A stretch of DNA of 64,000 nucleotides from Acheta domesticus (GCA_031308135.1 JAHLJT010002630.1:102466526-102530525); one strand, 5' to 3'; positions 45,425 to 57,338 are shown, counted from the stretch's first letter. The notes: generated from the sequence alone by a model not told the origin. Program-made: numbers and translations.

Positions 45425-45975
45425 AAATATGGAAAAAGACAACTTCAGCCACACACATACAGATAACATCAGAAGCCTATTCGTCTCTCTTTGATTTGAA
45501 AATGAAACGTTCATTGTGGTAGTTACTGCTGTATAGGGTGCATACGTGATTATATGCGTAATTTGTTCCCTGTTTGAGTCTCTCAGCCCCAACCCATCCG
45601 TTCTTATATCTGTAATCGAGTGAGTACGTATTAGTATTAGTATTATTAGAATTATTTAATATTGCGATATAGATAATAATGTTATTTTGTTTAGTATTTC
45701 TTACAACTGAAGTCAAATTGAACTGTAATGACAGAAATGAGTCCACATTTCCAGTGGAACGAATAGGATGATATTAGTGAGACCTCATTGTGATCTATCT
45801 TAATATTTTGATAAGAATAAAAAATCCATAACATATTAACAAAAATATTTTCTATCAAACTAACATAATGATATAAACAACCTCTAACAATGATATAAAC
45901 AAAATGTTTGCTCTGCAATTCTTGTTTTTTAACCGGGTCTCTCAAACCCAGTACATCCGTTCGTGTTTAAATCGT
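45425..45975 (-). repeat. Interspersed repeat A, copy 2 (inverted relative to 1003-1540)
   Basis: Collinear in reverse complement with 1003-1540: CTTCAGCCACACACATACAG, GAAACGTTCATTGTGGTAGT, CCCAACCCATCCGTTC, then AACTGTAATGACAGAAATGA. It again has two CATCCGTTC...GTGT blocks about 370 bp apart, so the internal repeat is an old property of the family. Confidence 0.7.
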
Positions 45976-46080
45976 AGAACATTTGTTACGAAAATTAAAT
46001 AGTTTCTAGTAATATATGTTTTTATTCACAACTTTAAATGAAAATATATGTCTGGCATTGAATTGATTAGCCAAGGTATG
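45965..46080 (+). repeat. Interspersed fragment (also at 13885-14010)
   Basis: Follows repeat A directly and matches the sequence before the 17-bp minisatellite. It may be the other end of the same element. Confidence 0.55.
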
Positions 46081-46615
46081 CAGTGTATTGACAAACATAT
46101 CGGATGCGTTTTTTACGCTTCCAATATTCTTCATAAGCAATATGCAGAGAAGTAAATTCATTAAAATTGAATAAATAATACTATACTAATAATAAACAAA
46201 TGTTGGCAAACATATGCAAATAGATCGAAAATATATAATAGTAATTATTAAACACTATGGTATTGTAATATTCTACACATATGTAAAAGTATTATTAATA
46301 TTACCGTGAACGAAAGGCAGCAGTCATTATCGCCTGCTGTTATCAGTGCGGCCTTACAATGGATTATAACTAGCAGCAATGACCGCTAATTCGTATGGGA
46401 TACACATTTTGCCAATTATAATATTTGATACTGCAAGAAATTGAAAATGGATAGAAAAATATAATAATTAAAAATAATATTTTATATCCATCAAAATTAT
46501 TCGCTTTTTGCGTGCATTAATTACTCTCCATTCCACATCTTACTAAGCAAATAGAAAACATATTCGCTTTCACCTTTAACACAATTAATGGACGCTATTT
46601 AAAATGAAATAACAT
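46081..46615. other. AT-rich, nothing seen
   Basis: No feature identified. An ATA microsatellite lies just to the right at 46624-46645. Confidence 0.4.
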
Positions 46616-46619
46616 AAAT

Positions 46620-47000
46620 GTAATAAATAATAATAATAATAATAATGAAATGAAATATGAAATAATATACAAATTCTAACTTACGTAGCATCCAACTCTG
46701 TAGAATTACCAATTATGTTTCGTTCACGAAACGCAGGAAATTGGGAATGGGCGACTTACATTCCTCACCAAATTACACAAAAAATACATATATTTTGATA
46801 ACATTCAACTTGATATTATTTGAAGATCTGTTTTTGATGAACACATTTCATTTAGAAAAAAACTATTTCTTTATAATTGTAATTGTAGGGAGACGCCAGA
46901 AACGTTTGATTTTTTTTCAATTTTCGACAAATAAGAGTTTTTAACACAAATTATACCTGCACCATTCTCTTAAACATCCTTCATACAATCCAACAACAAA
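46620..47000. repeat. Interspersed repeat C, copy 2
   Basis: Collinear with 20800-21300, lacking that copy's internal duplication. Starts after an (AAT)n run. Confidence 0.7.
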
Positions 47001-47209
47001 ATTTACTCAAAAATGATGCAGACATTTTTTTTGAAAATGTTCCTGTGGCTTCATGTAAAGTATCCTAATTAAAATATCGGCTTCAAATTCAAGGAGCCAT
47101 CACTCAAATCTCCGTCTTACATTTTATAACCTAACCTAGCCAGGAGAGAATGATCACGAGACTTTTATCGTCGTTTGCAACGGTGACGAAGTAAACACGC
47201 CCATAACCT

Positions 47210-47490
47210 TCAATGACGTCGGTCCCCCTCCTTCCGCTGGCAATCGCCGGGTACTGGCTAGCGGTACCCGGGGCGCCGACGCCCATTTAGCCAACGAACC
47301 GACGACGTTGCAACAGTTGGCAACAGTGCGCGCAGATTACAGCGCCGCGGGCGGTCGCCGCTGGCAACGAGGTTGCAATTCGTTGGGCGGAATGGCTCTC
47401 GCAAACGAGATTTAGTACCGCCAAATCGCCGCACGCAACGCCACGGTAGCCTCCGTGCATCGGAACACGCGCCGTTCGCCGGTAACTACA
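47210..47490. promoter_or_regulatory. GC island
   Basis: CpG-rich, with GTACCCGGGGCGCC and GCCGCGGGCGG. Repeated GTTGGCAAC/GTTGCAAC words give inverted half sites. A promoter is possible; no exon is supported. Confidence 0.3.
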
Positions 47491-48455
47491 GGGTGTAAGA
47501 GATATAGCTGGGTTCACTCCCGGTCTAAAACTGAAGCTAATGTGAGGCTAGTTCTCACAGTTCTTGCTATGTAAGCGCTGCGAACGACTTGGACATTTTT
47601 GGGACAAGATGGTGATCCATTTAATAGCTTTGTAACCTCTGGTGGAAGCCACTAAATCGCGAGACGCCATCATGAATGCCCAACTCGATCGTGCGAGGAA
47701 CTAGCCTCAAACTGGCTTCAATAAGTTTGTCCAAAAGGCGGCTAGTTGACACACCTATATATTTTACATCGTGCCGGTAACTAGGACACGACCCTCGGAC
47801 GCGATTCGGATACGGTGAACGAATCTTCGCCGGATCCTTCCAGGGACAAAGAGATCGTCGTCATAGGGCTTAGGATTTTGAGGTTCTAAAAACTTCCATA
47901 TTAGACGCCTAAAACTGGCTCTTTAGCAGTCATACACGAGTTTAATTCCTTTGTCCGTAAAACATTAATGGTGTAAACAACAGACCCAAGAATAAATTGC
48001 AAAATAATTTTTGACAAATCGTATACATTTAAGAACTATTGAAGAAGATATTGATATTTTTGCGAATATTGATTGGAATATTGATTGGGTCATATATTTT
48101 CTACCATCATTTTCTAACAGTTTTTATTACAATATTTGCTTTTTTCGACGTCTGGCTTGATCGCACATACCTTGTACATTTTCTGGATTCTCGAGGAACC
48201 AGGGAGTCCTTTTCGAGGGGAATTCGTTCAATATCCATTATGATACCCCGACTGTACAAATATTATCTACATCGAAAGATGTTACAATAAGATTCCAAAA
48301 GGTTTACGGGAATCTCTGGCTGAAAGCAAATTCCGTAGTTTTCGCGAAGTGAATACGCATGGTCACAGTTTCGAATTTTATTGAAAATTTGCGATGATTC
48401 TAAGTAAGAAACCATCACTCAGGGTTCGGATAGGTTCTAATAAGGCCCCTTCCAT
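47491..48455. other. No gene seen
   Basis: The forward frame at 48039-48290 has a hydrophobic start but no recognised domain. Nothing else was found. Confidence 0.35.
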
Positions 48456-48458
48456 CGT

Positions 48459-49185
48459 CATAGACTCTCCGTCATCGTCATAGACTCTCCGTCATCGTCA
48501 TAGACTCTCCGTCATCGTCATAGACTCTCCGTCATCGTCATACACCCTTCGTCGTCGTCATAGAGTCTCCGTCTTCTTCATCGTCACACACACTTCGTCA
48601 TCGTCACACACACTTCGTCATCGTCACACACACTTCGTCATCGTCACACACACTTCGTCATCGTCACACACACTTCGTCATCGTCACACACACTTCGTCA
48701 TCGTCACACACACTTCGTCATCGTCACACACACTTCGTCATCGTCACACACACTTCGTCATCGTCACACACACTTCGTCATCGTCACACACACTTCGTCA
48801 TCGTCACACACACTTCGTCATCGTCACACACACTTCGTCATCGTCACACACACTTCGTCATCGTCACACACACTTCGTCATCGTCACACACACTTCGTCA
48901 TCGTCACACACACTTCGTCATCGTCACACACACTTCGTCATCGTCACACACACTTCGTCATCGTCACACACACTTCGTCATCGTCACACACACTTCGTCA
49001 TCGTCACACACACTTCGTCATCGTCACACACACTTCGTCATCGTCACACACACTTCGTCATCGTCACACACACTTCGTCATCGTCACACACACTTCGTCA
49101 TCGTCACACACACTTCGTCATCGTCACAGCCCCCTCCGTCATCGTCACAGCCTCTTCCGTCATCCTCACAAGCCCTATCGTAATC
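48459..49185. repeat. 20-bp minisatellite, two unit types
   Basis: First about five copies of GACTCTCCGTCATCGTCATA, then, after a short transition, about 27 nearly identical copies of TTCGTCATCGTCACACACAC (48582-49120), then decaying copies with CCCCCTCC inserts. All units share CGTCATCGTCA, so the second array arose from a variant of the first. The run from 48601 to 49080 is perfect as written. Confidence 0.97.
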
Positions 49186-50785
49186 GTCAAAAAACCTTCC
49201 GTCACTATCACAGACCTCTTCTTTCAGTGTAGCGTTTGCGGGCATAGTAACAGCATCTACGAGTCGGTAGCGGTGAGTCGGTAGTGGGGACGGCGACAGC
49301 GGCGGGTGGGGGCGGGGCAGCGGAGGCGATGGGCTTTGGCCCCATTCCACCCCGACCTGTTACGATTCATTTACATAACGACAGAAGATCCGAGGGGCGC
49401 CATTCCGGCTGCCAACGCTTCCGGCGCACCAATGAGCCACTTAAAAATACATGGCGCGCGGATACGGCTCTTCAAGAGGCATGTTTATGAAGTCGTTGGT
49501 TCGCCGGGGCACCCGTTTCAATGGCATTCGTTCTTTGATGGGAATCGCGAGGTTTTAACGACCGCACTTCTCATTGAATGTGGTAGCCTGATGATTCCCT
49601 ACAACGAGGGGAATTCTAATTTCGTTTTTCGTGTACAACAGCACAATTCAGGCAGAAAGCAGTTTTCATAACAAATTATTGATTTGGAACATTTTAGAAA
49701 TTCAACATTTCATCGGCAAAAATTTAATAAAATATTTTATTACTAATAACAATAATAAATACTGTAAGGTAAATGCTGGGACGTTTTGTATTTTACTTTC
49801 ACTTTGTGAGCCCAGGGGCAAGACATATCTAAGTTGTATTTTATTTAATTTACTAAATGTACTGTTCAATTTTTATCTATACATTTATGTATTACGTGGA
49901 TAGGCGGAAGAGCGGGCCTGATGGCCCGAGTCTCGCCACATAAATAAAGTCACTATTATATTATTTTTTTAAATATATTAAACAACATTAGCAAACATCA
50001 TCCATCCAAATGCAATAGTGAAATAAAGTGGTCTGATCTAACGTGACATTATCTATCCCAAACTAAATACGAGTAAAATTCCAAATGGTAATTTAAAACA
50101 AACAACTACAGACTGTGACATCCAAATACATTCGAAAAAATCTTTTCCCATCCAGTGAGATTGCAATTCACAACTTTGCAGAGAAGAAGATTAGCAAACT
50201 ATATCCATATACATTCCTTGTCACAGAATACAAAATTCATTCTCTTAATTCTGTTGACTTTATACTGTAATAGTACTATCTGCTCTGGTTTATAAATATA
50301 GAAAGGATTATGCTTAGAAATGTAACTAAACTTGAACGATATAAATCTCAGTGCGCTAAAATTTGACATCTTATGAACAGTCTCCACTGTGATGAAAGTA
50401 TTATCAGCTTCAATTAGGTCTGTGAGGTATCATATTTGTCCTGACACAGATGCAAACGATTATGAAATGGAACCCATTCCTGCCCAGAATGATTTTGTTC
50501 GCATAGCGCTCGCCCATTGTTGTCGCGTTCGTGCCCGCACAGGAGCCGTTGCAGACCTCTGACAGAATGTTTTTGCAACTTTTAGTGCTATTTAATTGTT
50601 ATATTTCTAAATTATATTACTAGAGAGCTCCTGAAACGCCAAACGATGGTTTTTGAGTATTTTTTTCTACAAGAAGCAAAACCGTTGAAACTTCGCTGCA
50701 TAAGCCCAGCCAACTTCTAAACTTCCGACTAAAGCAAATTATAATATTATTAATAATAATAACAACAACTTCACCTAGGGAGTAC
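49186..50785. other. No gene seen; possible LINE 3' end near 49900
   Basis: A short hairpin GCGGGCCTGATGGCCCG (49912-49929) is followed by CTCGCCACATAAATAAAGT, like a retroelement 3' UTR with a poly(A) signal. This is weak evidence. The rest is AT-rich without features. Confidence 0.25.
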
Positions 50786-50789
50786 ACGA

Positions 50790-51590
50790 CCTTGTAGTTT
50801 TCAGTGGAGCTTGAGTACCCCCATGAGCCCGAGAGCTATGTCAGTGGTAGCCTAGCTACCGGTAGGGCCTCCCTTGCTGAATAGGTTGAAGGTGAGTGAT
50901 CCGACGAAGAAGTACTCCATTTTGAGGAGAGTGGGAAGTAAGTAGAGAGGGAAGGGTCATGAACCTTTGGACTTCCTGTTATCGGCCCATGGAGGGTACA
51001 AGAGAGAGACTGGATTGGCACACCAGGCCGCTGATCAGAGTGGAGGCCCAAAATCAATGTATCAGTGTTGCCAAGGTCGATGCCACGAGCAGGAGTCCGT
51101 GGCACGAGTGCCACGACGAAATCGCCTCTCCACGCAGTTCGTAACTCCGCCGCAAGAGACAACGCCATCATTATTGTAAAACGCCGGGGTTATTAATAGT
51201 TCCATTTTCCGACGCTAGTGGCGCAGAGAAGCTCGTGGCATAGCACGGTGCCGCGAGGCGTGCCACTGCCACCAGTCGGAGACCTTGACACCAATGGGCT
51301 CTACCTTACATAATATCAGTCACCTATTCATAACAAGAAGTGCCTGTGGCTTGGGCTGTAAACTTGCAACATTACATCCACAAATCACCTTTGTAGCGAG
51401 TCAGCAAGAGGCACCGACACACACTCGACCTCTGGTCTTCCGAGATTGCGTGTCGCTTGAAGGCAACTTATCTGATATCGATTCGTCAGTCAGTTTGAGG
51501 CGCTGCAGGAATTCTGCTGTTCTGTCAACGGCTTCCCTGGAGAGTGTTGCTCATCCAGACCCGCTACTTGCAAGTTGACTCAATTTCACG
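50790..51590. other. Unclassified higher-GC block, possible LINE or gene relic
   Basis: Moderate GC with several overlapping open frames on both strands, and CTAGCTACCGGTAGGGCCTC at 50847 (inverted half sites). It begins just after AAT/AAC microsatellites and could be the 5' part of a retrotransposon. No domain was recognised. Confidence 0.25.
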
Positions 51591-52335
51591 TCGCTGTTAA
51601 GGTGAGATTCTCCATCGTAAGTTACCCATGTTAAATTTCTAATACTGAGAACCCATTATCTCAGAAACTATTTGAGATCCCAATTTGAAACTTTACTGTA
51701 CTTTATATGTATTATTTTTGTTGAACAGATCTACATTGAAAAGAATTGTGTGGTAGGAAACTGACACACAATTTTTTTCACCGACGTCCATTTTTCCAAA
51801 AATTAAAAAAAAATGTGTTTATAAAATTGAAACAAAAAATGCTAACTTCGCAAATTTAGATCTACAGCTTTACATTGTTTAGTAGAGTAATCTGTACAGC
51901 AATCAATGAAATGGATGTAATAGTTTATGAGAATACAGTGCATTTATAACAAAAAAATGTGTTTTGAGAAAACGCTTCTAAAGATTTAACTATGAATTAC
52001 CCTTCACATATTTGTTGAATAATTTTAATTAAAAACAAACTACATTTTAAAAAATTACGAAAACAAGATTTTCTCAAAAACGGCTCCAAATTTTTTCTTT
52101 AAACTTTTGGCAGGGATAATGCTAAATATACTCCATCAGATGATATAAACATCATATTGCTCTACACGTTGTTTTTTTTTCAAAAATTACAAAAATACAA
52201 TTTTTTTGACTTGTCTCTCACGTCGTCAAAATTTACATTATAGATGTATTTTATTGTTCATAGCGTTTCTTTTCATATAAACTTCAAAGAATCTCTAATA
52301 ATGGTTTTTGAAATGTCCATAAGTGCGCCATAATA
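51591..52335. other. AT-rich, nothing seen
   Basis: No feature identified. Confidence 0.4.
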
Positions 52336-52339
52336 TGGC

Positions 52340-52925
52340 CCACTTATTTCGTGCACTCGTTTATTTACACGTTCCTCGCTCGTATCGTAATATCACTCGA
52401 CTGTATTAATACTCATTACATCGAGTTTCGTTCGGTAATTTTTCTGCGACTTTTATAAGTTAAACTTTTACATTGAGTCGTTCCGTGGCCGATGACATAA
52501 AGGATTCACCCAAGGCCACCTAGCGGACGCTCCCTAACCCTACCCTCGCAAGCTGTCGCAGGTGGCTCTGGCAACCAGTCCGCCTGCAAAGGAATACTGC
52601 GCTTGTCAAATAGGATCAAAGTAAAATTACGATCCAATTTATTTTAAACATTTTTATATTTTAAATCCACAAAAAATTACTACTAATAAGAGATTAAAAC
52701 CGACAAGCATAATATAATATCAAATGTAATTTTAATGTACACAGTCGAAGGAAACATTTACTATAATAATTCTCAATGATTAATTGCCAGTATTTGTTTT
52801 GTAAACTCCTCTGTGATTGGTCAAGAAGCTGTATCATATTGAAAACTATATCAAAATGAGTATCATTATGCAACTGAATGCAGCCATTAAATGACAGGAT
52901 TATACAATGGGAGTAGAAAAATATG
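52340..52925 (+). repeat. Interspersed repeat B, copy 2
   Basis: Collinear with 18345-18930. Conserved core AAAGGATTCACCCAAGGCCA, CCTAGCGGACGCTCCCTAAC and AGGTGGCTCTGGCAACCAGT. A CTCGCTCGTATCGTAATATC word at its left also occurs near 4805. Confidence 0.8.
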
Positions 52926-52959
52926 TTTCCGATAGAACGTCCCGTTATTCATTATTCAT

Positions 52960-53310
52960 TAAAGATTAAAAACTGACCGAGTTTCTTTGAAAATGTAAGC
53001 ACTATTGGTGCAATTGTAACGACATCTGACGGTACAGTTCGGTGGTGTTCGCAGTGAGCAATTCATTTGTAGAGTGAATCTGAGGTTACGGTTCGAATGT
53101 ATGGAGCATGTAGCTTCCGGGTCAATGACCCCCATCTCGATCAGGTTTTTGTCCAGTTTCCCTGATCCATTGGGCAAATGCTGAGATGGCCCCTTGTTTT
53201 GCTTCTGGACGTAAATGTAGCTTAACTGTGCGCACGTTTTGTTGAGCACTCCTTTTGCTTGTAGTTCATTTACAGTTGAAATTGATTTTCTAACTCGGGA
53301 ACCAACATTT
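52960..53310 (-). repeat. Interspersed repeat D, copy 1 (inverted partner 55084-55255)
   Basis: On the minus strand CATTTACGTCCAGAAGCAAA, CATCTCAGCATTTGCCCAAT and GGATCAGGGAAACTGGACAA match 55135-55225. The minus frame is open for about 118 codons with no recognised domain. It may be a LINE or gag-like relic, or simply a repeat. Confidence 0.6.
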
Positions 53311-54186
53311 TTCAAATATTTTTATTTTTCTAAAATAATTATTTTCTAAATTCATTTTTTCGTTTGTTTTTTTTAAATTCTGGCCCTCAAAAAAATGTGC
53401 GCACATAAATTTCTTTCCCCATACGTCATATACAGTTTTTACTGTTTTTTGACAAATAAATAAATAAATAAAAATAGCAACACCTGGTACGTTTCTTTAA
53501 ATTATTTTTGTTTGGCAGCACTCTATTTAGTGAGGCAGCTGGATAGATGGAATTTCAATAATGTTATTTTTTTAAGTTTCACGGATATAATGCTCTGGAA
53601 TTGCTTCCTTATAAGTTTCATCTCTGCATCCGTACATGACTCTTATTAGTTCTGTGGAAGGAGAGAATGTGTCAAGGCGCTGATTATGCGACTAACGATA
53701 AACATATTTTCTCACATGCCGGCAATCGCGTTATATTTTGCCTTTTATCGTAGCGTCTGTTTAGAATTGTTTCCAGTTACTCACATTTGTTCCTTTCGTT
53801 TTTTAATTATGTTTTTATTTATAATTAATTATACCATAATTACATATATATATTGAGCCAGAAAGACAACGTTACGCAATGTTGCATTTGTATTAGTTAT
53901 ATAATTCATGACAATTTTTAGGAATTGTAATAAACGATTTTGAAACAATAAGATAATAAATGCAACACTAAAGGTTGTTATATCGAATTTAACGAGCCAG
54001 TAATAGGTTAATTAAAATAAACGCGAAGAATGGCATTACAAATATATGAATGCAAAAATTCTTTATTAACATAAGAGTTTAATTTAGTCCCGTATTAAAT
54101 TAGTCCCGTATTTCCCGTCTAGTTTTTACAGCACATGACAATTACATCAACGAAACAGTTGTGATTTTTGATTTTCGACTTTTCAG
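53311..54186. other. AT-rich, likely intron or upstream DNA
   Basis: A (TAAA)n microsatellite at 53453-53472. The right end (TTTTCGACTTTTCAG) is a good splice acceptor for the ankyrin exon, so part of this may be its upstream intron. Confidence 0.45.
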
Positions 54187-54777
54187 CCAGAAGACATCGA
54201 GACAAATGGCAACATCGGGACAGACGGTGCCAAACGAGGAACAGCTACTGCAAGACCGACATCAGGAACGCCAGCTACAACTCGTGCGGCAACAGATTCA
54301 GGAACTAAAGCGGCATCAAACGCAACTGCAGCATCAAGAACAGCATGTGATGGAGCGGATTCAGCAGAAACAGGGCGAGCTGGACCAGACTCACGAAGAG
54401 ATGCGCACGTTGGTGAACCAGCTACGGCAGTACCTTGAGGAAGACCAAGTGCTCGTGCGTCAGCTGCAAGCCCGAGTGAGACGCCGCGTGACAGAAGTCG
54501 AGGATAGAATGAGCCGAGCCTCGCTTTCCGACTCCGGGGAAATCTTATGTCAAGCGGCAGCCGAAGGAAATCTACAAGAGGTGCGTCGACTCCTCGACTG
54601 CGGTATCGAAGTGAACTACACCAACCACGCTGGATACACTCCGTTGCTTCGCGCCGTATCCAGCTCGCAGACGTTGGAGATGGTGAAGCTGCTTGTCGAG
54701 CAAGGAGCCGACGTGCACGCCATCACCACCGAAGGAACCTCCACGCTGCATTTCGCCGTACACGATTTAAGCAACGC
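54187..54777 (+). CDS. Coiled-coil and ankyrin-repeat protein, first recognised coding exon
   Basis: After the acceptor at 54186, the start codon at 54206 (GACAAATGG) opens MATSGQTVPNEEQLLQDRHQ. Residues about 10-100 are Gln/Glu/Arg-rich with heptad spacing (QLRQYLEEDQVLVRQLQARV), a coiled coil. From about residue 112 come ankyrin repeats: ILCQAAAEGNLQEVRRLLDC, GYTPLLRAVSSSQTLEMVKL, LVEQGADVHAITTEGTSTLH. Ankyrin repeats are protein-interaction modules; function here is unknown, with no localisation signal seen. The reading frame stays sensible to about HDLSNA, then enters a TTTA microsatellite with no donor at the expected place. A GT at 54758 would cut inside the repeat. The helix-turn-helix register needs about five more residues before the next exon, so a microexon, a lost donor or an assembly error is possible. 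Confidence 0.75.
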
Positions 54778-54778
54778 A

Positions 54779-54806
54779 TTTTATTTATTTATTTATTTAT
54801 TTATTT
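54779..54806. repeat. (TTTA)n microsatellite at exon boundary
   Basis: About six TTTA/ATTT units, directly where the ankyrin coding sense ends. Confidence 0.9.
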
Positions 54807-55083
54807 TACGTCAAAAACAGTTAAAATCTGTGTGTGACGAGCTATGGGGAGAAGTGAATTTTGTGCACGTTTTCATAATTCTGTGATCTCAATCCTAAAC
54901 CATATTCTTGTCGAATTTTGAAGACAGAAAAGAGAGGTTTTTTCGAGTTTTGTTGACAAAATATTCGCTCCTATATAATAAAATATATTTTCAAATGTAA
55001 ATTAGCTATAAATTCCTGCCCTGAACCCTCATGTTCTTCATGAAAGAATAATACTTTTTGCCGCAATAATATGGAAAACTATA

Positions 55084-55255
55084 ATTTGAATAACTATATT
55101 TCCCACTGAAATTCAGAAGACGTGCACAAAGAATGAAGTTACATTTATGTCCAGAAGCACAACAAAGGACCATCTCAGCATTTGCTCAAGGATCAGGGAA
55201 ACTGGACGAAAAACCTGATTGAGATGGAGACCATCAACTCAGAAACTGTGGTACA
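55084..55255 (+). repeat. Interspersed repeat D, copy 2
   Basis: Reverse-complement match to 53090-53250, within the presumed ankyrin intron. The two copies form a loose inverted pair across the first ankyrin exon, about 1.9 kb apart. Confidence 0.6.
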
Positions 55256-55333
55256 ATACTTGTTACAGGTTCTTTAGAATTATACAGTCCAAATGATAAA
55301 TAATTACATTAACTATCATTGTTAAAATTAATG

Positions 55334-55576
55334 CTACTTTCCTTTTTCATGCTCGGTATAGTCTCGAAGTGTGTAGAAATAGTTATGCAGCAGAAAAGAT
55401 TTTACTTGGGACTTAAACTTTCCTATCGAATTTAATCGTTTAAGGTCATCTGGCAAAGTGTTGTAGAGTAATGTACATGAATTGCATGTGAATTTTTTGT
55501 CGTGAGCTGTTGATACTGCCACCTGATAAATATAATTACTACGTCGTGTGTTATACTCATAGACATCGGCGTTTTG
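55334..55576 (-). pseudogene. LINE reverse transcriptase C-terminal fragment in intron
   Basis: The minus-strand frame reads YNTRRSNYIYQVAVSTAHDK, then KFTCNSCTLLYNTLPDDLKR, then LNSIGKFKSQVKSFLLHNYF and a stop. The pattern Y-N/D-T-R, then L-x-N-x-L-P-x-x-L/I, then S-I-x-K-F-K-x-x-x-K-x-x-L is the usual C-terminal end of jockey/CR1-type LINE ORF2 proteins. RT and endonuclease cores are missing. Confidence 0.75.
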
Positions 55577-55819
55577 AAAATATATTCCCGCCCTTAACTA
55601 AGTTATTTTTGACAAAAACTACTGATTCGTAAATCAGCAGACAAGGTAATTATAAAATTCCTAGATTAATAAAGAGAGACTTGCAAGAATCACGTGGGTG
55701 GGATTTGCTCATCATTCGTACAATTCTTTTTTGTAATATGAAAGTCTGGAAGTTGCTACAAGGGCTACTACCTCGTACTTTCACCGTCCTAACTTCACCT
55801 CCAAGTATATTTTCAACAG

Positions 55820-56023
55820 CTGGTTAACGCCGGAGTGGACGTGATCGCGCGGAGATTGGACGGCGCGACGCCCCTGCACTGGGCAGTGGAATGTCAAAAC
55901 GCACTGACGGTGAGGGCGCTGCAGGAGGCGGGAGCGTCCAGTGACGTCATAGCTTGGGACGTTTCTTACAAAGAGAAAACGCCGCTCGTGGAAGCCGTTC
56001 TTCTCAACAAGACGCACGAGTAA
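55820..56023 (+). CDS. Ankyrin-repeat protein, last coding exon
   Basis: Acceptor TATTTTCAACAG ends at 55819; the exon opens in phase 0 with LVNAGVDVIARR, then LDGATPLHWAVECQNALTVR and ALQEAGASSDVIAWD, then EKTPLVEAVLLNKTHE and a stop at 56021-56023. These are one complete and one partial ankyrin repeat (G-A-T-P-L-H-W-A signature), continuing the frame of the exon at 54187. The shared repeat register and same strand make this the 3' end of the same gene. GC-rich codon use differs from the AT-rich flanks, as expected for coding DNA. Confidence 0.75.
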   Translation: MVNAGVDVIARRLDGATPLHWAVECQNALTVRALQEAGASSDVIAWDVSYKEKTPLVEAVLLNKTHE

Positions 56024-56253
56024 CCCGTAGCCGCGCGCGGGATGTGCCTGCGACACAACTATTACTCGTCCACTTTCCATTTGCAGACGGAGCGCTGCGA
56101 TCTGTTTACATGAAGTCACCGCCGACTGAATGAGAAACGCGCGTCCGCAGTAGGTACTGACCGTTTAATATGATATAGATGGCGGTGAGCAGCACACAGA
56201 ACCCCGGCGGGGCAAGAACATAACCATTAAGTAGTAGATAAGTGCAAAGAAGA

Positions 56254-56259
56254 AATAAA
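56254..56259 (+). terminator. Poly(A) signal of the ankyrin gene
   Basis: AATAAA about 230 bp after the stop codon, in otherwise non-coding sequence; the first canonical signal downstream. Confidence 0.5.
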
Positions 56260-56839
56260 AATATTGTACGTGAATGTTGTGAATAGCGTGTGAAGTGATC
56301 TATTTTATTGTATATTAACTTAATCATTTCAGAGCGCGACTTCAGCTCACTGTCAGAAAGGCATAATTCGTCAGCTGTGTCCGTAGCGCTTGTGCTGACA
56401 GCTGATCGGTCAGATGCTGATTAACATCGGGACCATTCGTGTATTCTCGGTTGTGTGTTCGGGCCTTCACTTTCAAAACAACATTAGTTCCTAATTCTGC
56501 CGTCTGCAAATGTAAAGTGAACGAGTAATACGTGTGAACGTGTCCGCAGTTATCCCTCAACCTTATATTTTGTTACACAAATGGGACACTGGGGTCTCGC
56601 ATACCCTACAAAATAGTACACGATTTAGGGATTCATTATGGCTTAAATATTTGAATTTTACGAACCTAAAGAATATTTTAATTCACAAACATGCAGATTT
56701 TCATTCCAGAACATGTTTTTTACCCCTTTCTATTACTAACACTTGTTCATTTAAATTCAGTGCACTCCACACATCTGCTCGATCTGTGCTCATCTCAATC
56801 TCCATTTCCCTAACGAAACAAAACCGATATTACGTATTA

Positions 56840-56840
<1 letters not shown>
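56260..56840. other. No gene seen
   Basis: Mixed AT-rich sequence between the ankyrin gene and the (AT)n run. Confidence 0.4.

Positions 56841-56842
<2 letters not shown>

Positions 56843-56886
<44 letters not shown>
56843..56886. repeat. (AT)n microsatellite
   Basis: About 21 dinucleotides, abutting the truncated 5' end of a SINE-1. Confidence 0.95.
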
Positions 56887-56889
<3 letters not shown>

Positions 56890-56891
<2 letters not shown>

Positions 56892-57228
56892 CCAGGCGAA
56901 TGCCGGAGTAGTACTCTAACAAACGGGCCACGGACCGCGCGAACCTATCTCTTCCTTGCCCTATCCTCACCTCTTACTTACACACTCACAAATACTACAC
57001 TACTACGCCTGACGAGGAATCAGACGGTAGCTTGGAGACGTGTCCCGGCTGGGGCGGTGCCCTGCTGATGGGAGATACCTGGTTGGGAAAAATCCCCCAA
57101 GCCGACGTTGGTCGGCATCGGATCTCACCATCCAGCGGTGGAGGATTACCACCATCGCTCGCGACAGACTACACTTACGGGACTAACGACTTTAACAGTT
57201 GACTAACGGAATCACCAATCATTCAATA
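56890..57228 (+). mobile_element. SINE-1 copy, 5'-truncated
   Basis: From ACCAGGCGAATGCCGGAGTA through GGGCCACGGACCGCGCG and CCCGGCTGGGGCGGTGCCC to ACTTACGGGACTAACGAC and a short ATCATTC tail. Truncated exactly at the microsatellite. Confidence 0.85.
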
Positions 57229-57338
57229 CAAGGATAACGAAATTATAATATTAACCCTTTCACTGCTAATGACGCACCGACAGTTTATTTTGCAGCGAAA
57301 ATAAGTTCTAATACTTAATGCAAGTTCCTAAAAATGTA

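Noticed and set aside
48459..49185. CRISPR array
   Set aside because: The repeat is a head-to-tail 20-bp unit without distinct spacers, in an animal genome.
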